The notes under the pieces were generated by a model. That model was not told the DNA's origin. It saw nothing but the letters and a program-made list of their open reading frames with translations, and ran no database searches. This document shows, in pieces, positions 30,505 through 40,960 of a stretch of 64,000 bases of DNA. The translations under genes and the position numbers were made by a program. Source of the stretch: Chara braunii (lineage: Eukaryota; Streptophyta; Charophyceae; Charales; Characeae); NCBI GenBank assembly GCA_003427395.1, contig BFEA01000007.1:4037044-4101043 (forward strand), in the 5' to 3' direction. How positions within the stretch are numbered: the first letter of the stretch is position 1; each line of letters starts with the position of its first letter.

Positions 30505-31488
30505 CAATCAATGCTAATGCAAGGAAGATGAGCAATAGTGAACTTCAACAATCAAACAACATCATATACACAAGACCAGATAGTCGTGACCTCGAACCAA
30601 CAACAAATTTGCCTCAGGAGTTTCACCAAATAAGAAGACACCAAGAGCTCATAATTGACAATGCTGGTAAAGTCTCATTATCATCATTAATGAAGAACCA
30701 ATGTTGATATCCTATCTGGTGCTCGTCGCCCAGACTACAGATGACAGATCCTATCTAGACTAGACTACAATGCCGAATGATGACGACAACAATGTTTCCG
30801 AAGTACAAGCATACAACGACCAATGTCGCATACTTCCAGCACCAGGTGTGTCTCTTGCCTCACTCACAACCTCGATCCCCCAAACACAAATGCCACATAG
30901 ACCCAAAAGACCATCTGCGCCTCATCCTGCATAGCGCAGGGCTGCTTGGTTTAACCATATATATACATATATATACATATATATTCCTAACATGCGAGGT
31001 TGGTTCCATACACACACACACACACTCTCGCACACGTACACGTATACATACACACACAAGTGAGTACACACTCACACACACACACTCACAAATAGCAATG
31101 CTTGTTTCCCAGTTATAGTGCTAGATTCATTCGATTATTTTCATCCTATCTGTTCAATTATAGTGAGTCGATCGTGAGACTCACATGCACACACACACAC
31201 ACACACACATATACTTGTATATTAGCGCACTTTCCTTTAGTGTAGCGGTAGATTTATTCCATTTTGTTATGCTATCGATTGAAGTAGCGTGAGTATGGTC
31301 GCGCGGTTGGAGACTTACCTGTTCTAATTCGTCATGATGTGCGGCATACCGAGACCACGGCACGGGGATACGACCGGCATCAACGTGCGTTCCAATCATG
31401 TCGGGCGGATGACGAGCCCAACCTTATGTTGCCATCATCATCCGCAAGGCCAGGTACGTTGCTCTTTCCCCTTCTCTATCCCTCTACT
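30505..31488. other. Unassigned with (CA)n and (AT/AC)n runs
   Basis: Contains TATATATACATATATATAC near 30,960, CA-rich runs at about 31,008-31,095 and 31,185-31,209, and CAGGTACG/CAGGTGTG donor-like sites. No gene recognised. Confidence 0.45.
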
Positions 31489-31546
31489 TTTTTTTTTTTT
31501 TCTTCTTCTTCTTCTTCTTCTTATTATTATTATTATTATTATTATT
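31489..31546. repeat. T/(TTC)n/(TTA)n microsatellite
   Basis: Poly-T passing into TTC then TTA trinucleotides. Confidence 0.93.
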
Positions 31547-32559
31547 GCGCCCTAATTCCACGCATGTTTCCTCCTTCACTCCCGATATGCCGCACGCCAA
31601 TTTTAACCCCTGCTTTGTCGCTAACCCCATATCCGTTATTGCGCGCATGTTTCTCTCTCGTCGCGCTGCACCTGAGCTCTCCTTCCTCCTAGTTCGCGCT
31701 ATGTCTCCTTCCTCCGCCCGATTTTCTCCCTTCCGTTCACTACCCCTGCCGTGTAGTCGACCTCCTTCCATTTGTGTTTACTTTCCTCCCTCGCACTAGT
31801 CCCTTCCCCCTTCTTCTTCTTCTTCTTCTTCTTCTTCTTCTTCTTCTTCTTCTTCTTCTTCTTCTTCTCTTTCTTTCTTCTTCCTCTCCCTCTTCTCCTC
31901 CTTCCTTCTTCTTCTTCTTCTTCTTCTCCTTCCTACGTGCTTCATTTCTCTCTCCTTCAAGCCGCGCCCCTCTTCTTCTCCTTCTTCTTCCTCCTCTTCT
32001 TCTGCGAGCCTCGTTTCTCTCTCCTCCAGGTCGCGCTACTCTCCTTCTCCTTCGCGTGTCGTCCTTGTCTTCTCCCTCGCGCGCTCCACGTCTTCTCCAT
32101 CACGCGCTCCTCTTTTGCTATCCCTTGCGCACGACTTCCTCCTTCGCCTAGCTCTTGCGCGCGCCACGCTCTTACTCACGAACTCCGCGCTGTTACGGAG
32201 CTAGGTACGGCCTTGACAAGGCTCGCCCGAAACATTGTCGCCGCGGCGGGGTATCGAACATTTTTCTCGGGAACAAATTTGCCCAAGATTCGAGGCAAAT
32301 CCATTAAGGTAAGTTCAAGTAGAATCGTACAAGAGCAAAAGAAAGATAAAAAATAAAGAAAAAGAAACGAAAAAGACTTAACGAGAAATGCAAGAGAAAA
32401 AACAGGAATTTCAAAAAGAAAAAGAAAAAAAACAACTCTAACAGAATCAAACCTCTAACTACCCTAGCTTGCAGCTTGCTAAGTGGTGGGCCCCCGTTAT
32501 AGCAGGGGCTCATGTCTCAACTAACTTACTAACTGTAACTAAATCCTAATACGGAGGTC

Positions 32560-32595
32560 GTGGGTTCAAGTCCCGGTCGCCCGGAGTCGGGTTAA
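32560..32595 (+). other. tRNA T-arm/B-box-like sequence
   Basis: GGTCGTGGGTTCAAGTCCCG contains a perfect B box (GGTTCAAGTCC) with four of five T-stem pairs. No convincing A box lies at the right distance. The inverted copy exists near 63,230. Confidence 0.5.
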
Positions 32596-32621
32596 AAACT
32601 CAGCTCCCTTATAGCAAAAAG

Positions 32622-32704
32622 GGAGTTAGCTTAAGGGCCGGGGCAGATTCGATCCCTACGTCTCGAGCTTAACAATCTGCCCCAAATCCTACTGAGCTAG
32701 CTCC
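32622..32704 (-). other. tRNA-like foldback module
   Basis: On the minus strand TAGCTCAGTAGG (perfect A box) is followed 43 bases later by GGGATCGAATC (near-perfect B box), which is normal tRNA spacing. The whole is a nested foldback: outer arms GGAGCTAGCTCAGTAGG against an inverted relative, and inner arms GGGGCAGATT / AATCTGCCCC that pair perfectly. Two relatives occur near 40.3 and 63.1 kb. It is probably the pol III promoter region of a tRNA-derived SINE rather than a functional tRNA. Confidence 0.65.
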
Positions 32705-33753
32705 TACTTCAATTAGAAGAGGAGCTACTCAGTTCTATATAGAGCAGCGGGGCTTGGTCCAACTAGCGGTCCGATCCATTTACTTGTTTGTCCGCATGCC
32801 TGTCTGAGTGTTTGTCGGCTCGAGCGTGTGTGTGACCCGCAGGGGTACTTGATTCATCTGTTGGCCCAAAGGGCCAGTACTTTGCCTGCGGCCGTGACAT
32901 TGAGGGTTGCCGCGGGGAAAACATTCAAGTGGCGGAGAAAATGCCCGCGATACTGAAAAACACACTCAAGTAGCAGGCAGGCCGGCACCACACCAAGTAG
33001 AGGTGGGTGTGCCTGGTACTCGAGGCTGAGCAGAAGAAGACAAAAGTTGGCATTTTAGAGGCCCAGTACAAGTAGAGAGGCGGATACTAGGTCAAGTAGC
33101 TTGAGTCAGGACCCTGTGCAGACGATATCTGAGTCTACAATAGTGTCCTCCTTCTGCAAAGGGACGGAGGCACCAGTTGTTTCAGTGCTACGTGGTCCGG
33201 GAGTCGCCACCCAAGAGGCAACTTCCTCTCTACATACGGGAGGCTGAGCGGTAGCCTCCACCTCACTCACGACATACGAGTAAGAACATATGTATCGATT
33301 GCCGTTACATATTATGGTTGGCAGTGTGTTTCTTTTGGTTGTCATGTCCTCATGACCGGGGTTATATTAATTTTTTAGTCGACTTTAAATTTTTTCGGCG
33401 GTGCGACCTGCCGACTTTCCCATACATGCCGGTCCGACGCCCCGTCATTCATTCTAATTCATTCTCGCCTTACCGCCTTACCTTTTAACGGTTTTTAGAT
33501 TGTGGTCGCCTCATCCCGTGCGACATTTCTTATTCTTCTTCCAACTCTCCGGCCCTCGCGGCCGAAGACTTTTAATTTTTAATAACCCTTACCTGTTGTC
33601 GCATGCGTCGTATCACCGCGTATGATCACCTAGCAGCCTCGTATTGAATGGTCGAAAAAATTGCTTCACGGCATCATGGTAAAAATTCTTACTTTTCACT
33701 TCAGGTTGTTTCCGGTATGGTATCCGTCCATCCTGCATCGAATGAAAAATTAT

Positions 33754-33783
33754 GAGCAAATACCTTTGTAAGGGTGTTTGCTC
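33754..33783. other. Terminal hairpin of the ~2-kb repeat, copy 1
   Basis: GAGCAAATACC..TT, a short loop, then AGGGTGTTTGCTC form a stem of about 13 pairs, with one irregularity, at the very end of the repeat. The mate copy has a cleaner version. Confidence 0.7.
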
Positions 33784-33787
33784 CGAT

Positions 33788-36617
33788 AGTCTTTCCGGAC
33801 CCCATTCAGCGACGTCCCTGTCGCTGGGGAATCTAAATGCAAACAAAGGTCTTCTGACGTGACAAGTTGTTAAAATCCGATTTCCTGGATGGAGTTGCGG
33901 TTTGAAGACTCTCAATGTACCCCTTGGTGCGTCCATACTGCCAGAATTTTAACCTGCGTCTACCACATACTCAAAAAAATTATAATATGAAAGAAAGATT
34001 ATTCCACATGACTCAAAGTGGGGATAGTCGATCTGTACTACAGTTACAGAGGTCACCAAGGAAGAAAATTATAGCCTCTCCCCCCAACTTTACACTTTAT
34101 TTGCTAGGATCTCGTTAGGTGTCCAAAGAGTTAGAAATCATAATTGAATCCTACCCTTTGGACGCGGGCTTTAACCTAAGTCAAATTATACCGTCCCACC
34201 TGAAGTCTAATGCGAGGGGATCGACTCCCTTGGTCTCAACCCACCACAGTCGATTAATGAGGTTGGATCTGCGGCCCACCGTGTTGTTATTTTAACGGTG
34301 ATACCTGTATTAGTTACGCAATACAGGATAATGTCATCCTATCAAAGTATCTAGACCTGACTCTTGATCCCTCGAATATCTACCTGAACCGATACTATCA
34401 TTAGGGTGTCCCTCCCCTCAAGTATTAGCTCTAGGTCGTAATCGGAAGGCCCGCTTCCTAGTTGTACTTGGCCAGCAGCCCACGCTGGAGTTACGTCCCA
34501 ACGATGTCAATTTTTCACCATAGGCTTGGTAGTTTTAAGTCCCTCAGACTGACCTCCATACGTGGATGAGCGATGATCATTTAAAAATATACATATGAAA
34601 ACCAATTTGACCAAATAATTTTTCTCCGCTCGTCAGCTGTCTTTGAATAGGTGAACAACCCCATTGAATGTATATATGAAAGAAAACAATTTCAACAATA
34701 AGAAATGATTTAACATGATTGTCATATTTGTCTCTGATCGAGGGGCATCGTCAGAGCCACTTAGGGGTCGTTCCTCCCAGACCTCCATCACAGGCTGGAT
34801 AACACGTCTCGGGGATCTTTTGTCAACAGAAAAAGCCAAACAACATATCCATAAAGAAAGTATAAAAAATATTTGTTTGAACCTTTGTCTTGTCAGAATG
34901 CAGAAAAAAAATTCATTTCATTCATAACATACATTTCCCTGACTTGCAAGGTTTCTCAAATGCATCAGAAATTTTAACTTTTTCACACCGCCTTTTCAGG
35001 GTCTCTTTCAAAAATATTTATATAGAACATGGAAAAAACCGACCAACAATGCAAGACATTCTCAGACTGCATAAGTCACTTTTCATCCTATCATTCTTTA
35101 ATATTGAGGCATTTTTCTGAGTATCATAGTTCAAGACTTGATAACACAGACTGTACAAGATACTCATTTCATCAATCAAAACCAAACACTAGACCAATCT
35201 CAATTGTGAAAGTGAGAAGTGTCCCTCGTCGGCATACCTCATATATAGAAATCATATATGACTTAGGAGAAAATTTAGTTGAATCCATAATGTCGAGTCA
35301 AAAACAGTTTTGAAACTCGAGTTACACGTCTCTCTTATCCTCTATTGTTATCGTACACCTGCTGAGTCAGAAAAATATAAAGGAGATAATGAAATTTCAT
35401 GACACCTCATATATCGGAGTACATACTCTATGACACCTCGTTTATCTTATTCACTAAGGTACAACATTGTCTCTAAGGGAAATAAATAGTAACTACGTCA
35501 TGTACCTTACCTCATTATGGACTACTAGAGTACAATATCTTGGCTGAAGAAAAGAAAATGTGAGAGTTCTATTTTAGAACTCAAAAGAAGAAAGAGACTA
35601 AAGTGTCCCTCACCCATCAGTTAGGCGCAATCCTTACTTAAATTTCCTATAATTAAGCTTCAATTACTTAAATAACTGGAATCTGATCCTTTCTTTGATC
35701 TTCTTCAGCCGCCCCTAGGCCCAGCTTACACAGACAAACGTCTAGCAACATTCCCTACCAATATATATAGAACCTTTTCTTTTTTACAATATTCTTTCTG
35801 AAAGTTAATCTTCAAATCATATCTCACTAACATCGTTCATTTCCGACGTCTAAGACCATTCAAAAGCAGATGATAATATACTGCGATAATGATGCATTTG
35901 CGATTTTTAAATATTGAATGTCATAAATTATCATAATAACTGTTACTTATAGTATGAATATAATGTCATAGCGACAACAATATTTATAATAGTTGAGTAG
36001 GTAAATAGTATTAGCGAGTGAAAAATCAAATTCAATTGGTATACGCGTGCATAGTGATGATGAGAAAGTTATGCTAACCGTTATGATGGACACCGGTCAT
36101 GCTGTGGTTAATAAACTCTCTAGTGATAAATGTTTTTTTATGCAAAAATAATGAGAGTACTACATTCTATTGCCTGGGCTTTGACAAGAGTATATTGTGT
36201 CAAGGGGCAGTATAATCCCTTAAAAGGGTTAACATCTTCGACTCCCAAGCCCCGCTCAAGGACCAAGCCTCACTTCTTTACCCTCCGATTTCAATATTCG
36301 TTCTTTGCAGATCATTGCCAATGAGTAGACAACCCCACCGTACAAGTTTCAGGATGCCCTATCCCATCTCGTATTGATGAACCCACTTGACACAAAGATA
36401 GTTGGGGAATCACCCCCTGCTTCCTTGCGACAGGTAGTAGTCGTCTCCGTTGTCGAGCGCATTGTCCCTCGCGCGAGCGAGGGCCCTCCCGACTATGTCA
36501 CGCAGGAGTTAAAACAAAACAAAATCAAGAGACGACTTAGGACGATGCATAAATAATCCCGCGAACCGTCGAGACGGACGCGGTTGCATTGTCCCTTCGT
36601 CGCTCTAGCCGGGTGCG
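33788..36617. other. Unassigned, AT-rich, no gene seen
   Basis: Many short frames but no domain. CAGCGACGTCCCTGTCGCTG just right of the repeat boundary (about 33,807) is a 7-bp hairpin. CCCTCGC-GCGA-GCGAGGG at 36466-36483 is a perfect 7-bp stem with a 4-base loop in a GC-rich patch. Confidence 0.4.
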
Positions 36618-36800
36618 CCAGCTGTACATTTCACGGTCCCCTACGACAGGATAGGTTTTCGTGGGGCACATCTTACCTTCCCTAAGGGGCTGTCACCACC
36701 CTCAGGGGCGTATCCCTACCGAGCTACTGACCCACGTGCAAAAGTTCTTACATGCAATTGCAGAGGTAGGTCAGTCGAGGGCGTTTGCTCGCTCGCTGGA
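36618..36800 (-). repeat. tRNA-like dispersed repeat S, copy 3 (diverged)
   Basis: Shares AAGGGGCTGTCACCACCCT, GGGGCGTATCCCTACCGAGC, CCACGTGCAAAAG and GCAGAGGTAGGTCAGTCGAG with copies near 26.3 and 43.1 kb. The left third is the most diverged. Confidence 0.6.
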
Positions 36801-39800
36801 GTATAGGTACGCTTGGTTAACGCCAAGTGGACCCGAACGTTGTCCGTCCCCCAGGGCGCTGATCTCCTCGGTATGAACGAACGTCAGTCGACTCGGACGG
36901 TCTCAACCAAACGTGAAACCCACAATATAATCCTAGTCCCTTTATAATTACAGGATCACAGAATAAATCATTACACTCTTATCAAATCGCACAACATAGG
37001 ATTTTGACTTGAAGAGATGGCATGCCAAAGTTATTCTCCTTGACCTATATGACTGAAGAAATTATTATTCCATCGTTTTCAAGGCGGAGGCTCAATATTG
37101 ACGAAAGATTAGGAAGGACAACCTAACCTTTAACTTACGGTTGGGTCTGTTGACACCTATTAACCCATGACTTCTGCAAGTAAATCTCATTGCTACCATG
37201 TAGATCAACAAGTAATCTGGTTCCTGGCCGAAGTTTAAACTCTCGGTTTGACCACACCTCTGTACCATATGCTACTTGCTTGGAGGAAAGTATTACGTAG
37301 CGAATAAATTTTTTGTTGGTCGCTTGTCCTCCTGGGCGATAATTTTTTTTTTTTTTCCACGAATGATGAAGTATCCATTCCGAATCTTCATCATCAAGTT
37401 ACTTAAAACAAATTCGCAGTCGTTATCACTGCGCAAATAGAACCATCACCTTCATTTCCTACTTCTTCTTACGAACAAGAACTTCTTATGTCTCCAACAC
37501 GCACCTATCCCTCTAGGAAGTGGTCTTGTGGATACTCCTTCCCCTCGCCCGAGCCCGAAGACTCGGATCTCAGAGGTTGGGTCGTCACCACCGAGTCGGC
37601 AGAATACTACCCCCGACGAATCGGGTCCATTCCAAGTCGTTAACAGGGCCGACTCCGAAAGCATACGAACCCCCGCCTTGGATGCTTCCTAGAGAGAAAG
37701 ACGGTGTTCACCATGAGTAGGTTTCTTTTATTCTCATTATTAATAAGTTTTGGGTAACTTATATGAAATAGAAACTGAAGAAGATAGACAACGATAATCA
37801 TTTGGATAGGTATAGGTAGAAAAGGTCGTTCGGGATAGAAAAAGTCAATCATGAGAAGAAAGCTAAATTCGTTTGACCTTGTCTGCTTTATTACAATTGA
37901 ACTCATTTTGTGGTGCACACATAATTAAAGTTTCTCAAAACATCCAATTATTTTTGGCATGCAGACGGGTGAGAAGTAAAGAAAAGACAATCATTTTCTT
38001 TTTTCTCCAACAGGCATAATCAATCTCCGTTTCAAGCATCCTTCTACCTATCTGCACAATCAAGAAAAGAAACAATCCAAGAGATTCATCCATCCCCCAA
38101 ACAAAGTCACCCCATTTTCCCACATGCATGACGTCACACACTTACTCTACCTTTTCCCCTGAATTCAAACCAAGGTCATGCAAGGTGTGGATTCACGCAG
38201 GTGTGCAAAGGAAACTGAGTCACACAACTCACTTTGTGGTGCTCACAAAGATAACCACACTTTCCTTCAGGCGTCACCACTGACCCAGACGCCGTTCATC
38301 AAGACAAAAGCGAGCTCGCTGTTTGAGGAGAGTGTTCCCCCTCTTAGTCCCACACAGTCTCACTATAGTCTGAGCGACACGCCTCTCACCAAGAACAATG
38401 TCACCCCAATTTGCAATCCAATCCCCCACCAATTACCAAGCTTGATCACCACACGCCTGCCACCGCAATTATTCCCAGCCTTACTTTTCACTCAGTTGGT
38501 CCCAGAATGGTCCCAGATGGCTCCACACCACCGCCGGAATATCCGGTGGTCCTTGACTCAACCCAACTTGCTCAACGTGCCGTAAAAAAAACAACGGCCT
38601 TGACAAAATCCCGCAGGTGCCGCATGCCAAAACGCCCCCAAACAAGAAGACCGTCACACCAAGTCAATCGCAAGGCAATCCACACCACTTCCCTGTGATG
38701 GCCGCCTGCCACGTCACTCTCTTTCATCCCCAATAACAGGGCAACACCTCGATGCCGCCGTTACTTGCGTCCAACCACGGCGCCACGTTCCCACTACTCC
38801 AAAATACACCACCATCTCAGCGGCACTTCCCCTGCGACAATGTCCAGCCACAGTTTTACCAATTCAGTACCAATAATACTGTCGCTTCCACCTGTGAAAA
38901 CCCCGCCAGCCCACGCATTACCGCCAAGATCCCGACGCAATCGCTGCAAAATTTCGACAGCGTTTTTGCAGTACCGCCGTAAACCAGCGATGTTGCCGCA
39001 AAATTTCGGCAGCGCTCCCGCCGTACCGCCAAGAAAACCAGCGATGCTGCCGCAAAATTTCGGCAGCACTTCCGCCGTACGTCAACAAAACCCGGTGTTG
39101 CCGACGTCGTTTGAACTGAGCAGCAGACTGTTGAGTTCAACAGTCTGCAGTCTCATCAAAGCCCAGATGCTTCAAACACTGCATTTGGGTCTGCGTCCTG
39201 GCCAAATTCGCGACGTTCCCGTCTCCCAACTTTCCTTTCTCCTTCTTCTTCATATCCCTGTATCCAATCTACCCCTGCGGCCACTTACGTAGCCGCCACC
39301 TTTTTTTTTTTTTTTTCTCTCTTTTTCCCCCCCTCTAACTCAACTTTTCAAAACGCGCCCGCACCTGGGTACCAATAGTGCGAGGTTCGGGCGACGACAG
39401 ACAGCTGCTGCCCGTTCTCAATCATGAACGGGCGCAGTTGTCCATGCTTGCGTTGCTGAGGGGGAGGGGAACTAATAAAAAAAAAAAAAAAAAAAAAATC
39501 TCAACAAAAAAACAAAAACAAAAAAAGGAAAAACTTACCAGGGCAAGGGAAGCGACTTACTTCAGGCGAGTCTCCAGGCGTTACCATGTAAGGTCCACGT
39601 TCCACCTCCCCTTCTCTCTCTCTCTCTCTCTTTGAAACCCCCGAATGTGGCCGCTCTGGGCGGCAGATTAATTCGCCCATCCGCAGATGGGCTGTCGGGG
39701 CACAGCCCCCTAATGAGTCCGTGGAAGTCCGACTAAACAGTCTGGCGCAGCTAGACTTTGTTCGTTCGAAGGGAACGGGCACTTACTAAAAAAGAAAAAA

Positions 39801-39929
39801 AAAGGAAAAAAAATAATAATCTAAACAAAATCTAAGCCGTGAATTAAAAAAAAAAAAATCTAAGCAATATCTAAAAAAAATAAAAAACAAAAAGGGACTA
39901 CCTTAAGAAAAAACGGTCGCCCGTGAAAC
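36801..39929. other. Unassigned; C-rich part with 54-bp repeat
   Basis: No gene to about 38,150. From there to 39,290 the plus strand is C-rich and gives long Pro/Ser/Thr frames without motifs. At about 38,930-39,090 a 54-base unit (CCAGCGATG.TGCCGCAAAA followed by TTTCGGCAGC) repeats two to three times, in frame as an 18-residue PQNF-containing repeat. Poly-T at 39,299-39,316 and a 21-base poly-A near 39,478 follow. Confidence 0.4.
39123..39148. other. Perfect hairpin, 12-bp arms
   Basis: GCAGACTGTTGA, two bases, then TCAACAGTCTGC: a fully complementary 12-bp stem. Not followed by a U-tract. Purpose unknown. Confidence 0.6.
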
Positions 39930-40146
39930 TGTTTGGTGTACTGGGGTTGAAAAGCCCCAGTCACTTCACGATGCGCCACATGACGCTGTATTTCTTAGTT
40001 TTTAGTTTTTAGTTTTAGTTTTTTTTTCTAATTCCCGTTGCCTTAAGCCAACGGTCTCGTCACATCGTGGGGTCACCCACAAATTGTTGAATACAGACCT
40101 GCGTTCGATCCCTGATGGGAAAAAAAAAAAGAAAAAAAAAAAAGAC
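39930..40146 (+). repeat. SINE-like tail: B box plus A-rich end
   Basis: GCGTTCGATCCCTGATGGG is a near-perfect B box followed directly by a mostly A run of about 24 bases, the usual 3' architecture of a tRNA-derived SINE. The A box is not convincing. The upstream ACTGGGG..CCCCAGT and CCGTTG..CAACGG hairpins may be part of the element. Confidence 0.45.
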
Positions 40147-40283
40147 CATTTCTCGATTTATGCGTGTCATCCTTGCGCATGGGCCATGCTAATCTCGACG
40201 CGGATGATTTCAGGCGCGCGATCTCGAAGATTGCACGGTCGAATATCGGTCGCGCCCTTCCTCACTTCGTGGCTGCTCCAAAA

Positions 40284-40371
40284 GGAGCTAGCCCAGTAGT
40301 GCGGTTAGTCAGATTCGATCCCTGTGCCTGCAGGGTAATAGTTAGGCAGCGGTATCTACTGGGCTAGCTCC
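40284..40371 (-). other. tRNA-like foldback module with 16-bp perfect arms
   Basis: The arms GGAGCTAGCCCAGTAG (40284-40299) and its exact complement (40356-40371) enclose 56 bases. On the minus strand TAGCCCAGTAG (A box) and GGGATCGAATC (B box) are about 45 bases apart. Same design as the modules at 32.6 and 63.1 kb but outside the 2-kb repeat, so the module moves or persists independently. Confidence 0.65.
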
Positions 40372-40930
40372 TCATATCAAGAGAGGAGCCGCCCTTCTAT
40401 ATGAAGGGTTGCCAATGCCCAGCAGACCCCCGTCCAACGCCTAACCGGCGGCGCCTGCCAAACCCGCTTGCTACCGTGGCTGGCAGGCGGGAACAACTGC
40501 CGACAGCCTTAGCAGCTGCCCTACCCAGCCGGCCCCAACACCTTCGCCCCCGGTCCTCGGCACAAAGGTCCCGTGGACCCCAAAACTATTCCTTCACGTT
40601 GCGGTCCAACCTTACTGCTGCGACCCCTTTTTAGCCCGTTTAGGCTCCGAATCGCGCGACTTAACAGTCGCGCGACCTTATTATAGGTATGATAGGTTTA
40701 ACTTTAATGTTCTCATTTCCGCGCGCCTCTGCGCGCACGCCAAGCGAAACGTTGCCTTTCACATGCGCTTCTTATGGACGCAACATGCGTCCAAGCCAGA
40801 ATTCGAAACTTTTAATCTTTCAGTCATAGGTCAGGATTGAATAAACTTTTTGCAGATAACCCATCTCATAAAGTTATGAAGCCCGAATAACCATTTTCTA
40901 AGTCGGACATCGTCCGCCATTTAAAATACC
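40372..40930. other. Unassigned with GC-rich hairpin
   Basis: TCGCGCGACT-TAAC-AGTCGCGCGA at 40652-40675 is a perfect 10-bp stem with a 4-base loop. The rest shows no gene or repeat. Confidence 0.5.
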
Positions 40931-40960
40931 GGGCAGATACCCTTGTCAGGGTTTCTGCCC
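40931..40960. other. Hairpin resembling the 2-kb repeat terminus
   Basis: GGGCAGATACCCT, loop TGTC, AGGGTTTCTGCCC: 12 of 13 pairs. The layout (purine-start arm, ACCCT, short loop, AGGGT) parallels the hairpins ending both copies of the 2-kb repeat, so this may be the end of a related element. Confidence 0.55.

Larger units (their letters stand above)
31795..33787 (+). repeat. ~2-kb repeat, copy 1 (inverted mate at 62-64 kb)
   Basis: From the CTTCTT tract to a terminal hairpin this segment matches, in reverse orientation, the last 2 kb of the window with high identity. Shared blocks include TCGCCCGAAACATTGTCGCC, GAACATTTTTCTCGGGAAC, the tRNA-like module, CAAGTAG-rich sequence and the 3' hairpin. 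A short frame on the minus strand here (33,106-33,345; shared part SEVEATAQPPVCREEVASW) is conserved in the other copy. Similarity ends just past TTTGCTCCGA in both. Transposon class is unknown: no poly-A, no clear terminal inverted repeat or target duplication. Confidence 0.85.

Noticed and set aside
32560-32704. Functional tRNA genes
   Set aside because: A and B boxes are present but acceptor stems do not pair and the modules are built as foldbacks within dispersed repeats.
38765-39292. Proline-rich protein with 18-residue repeats
   Set aside because: C-rich DNA with a 54-bp tandem repeat gives long frames on both strands; no start context, domain or splice support.
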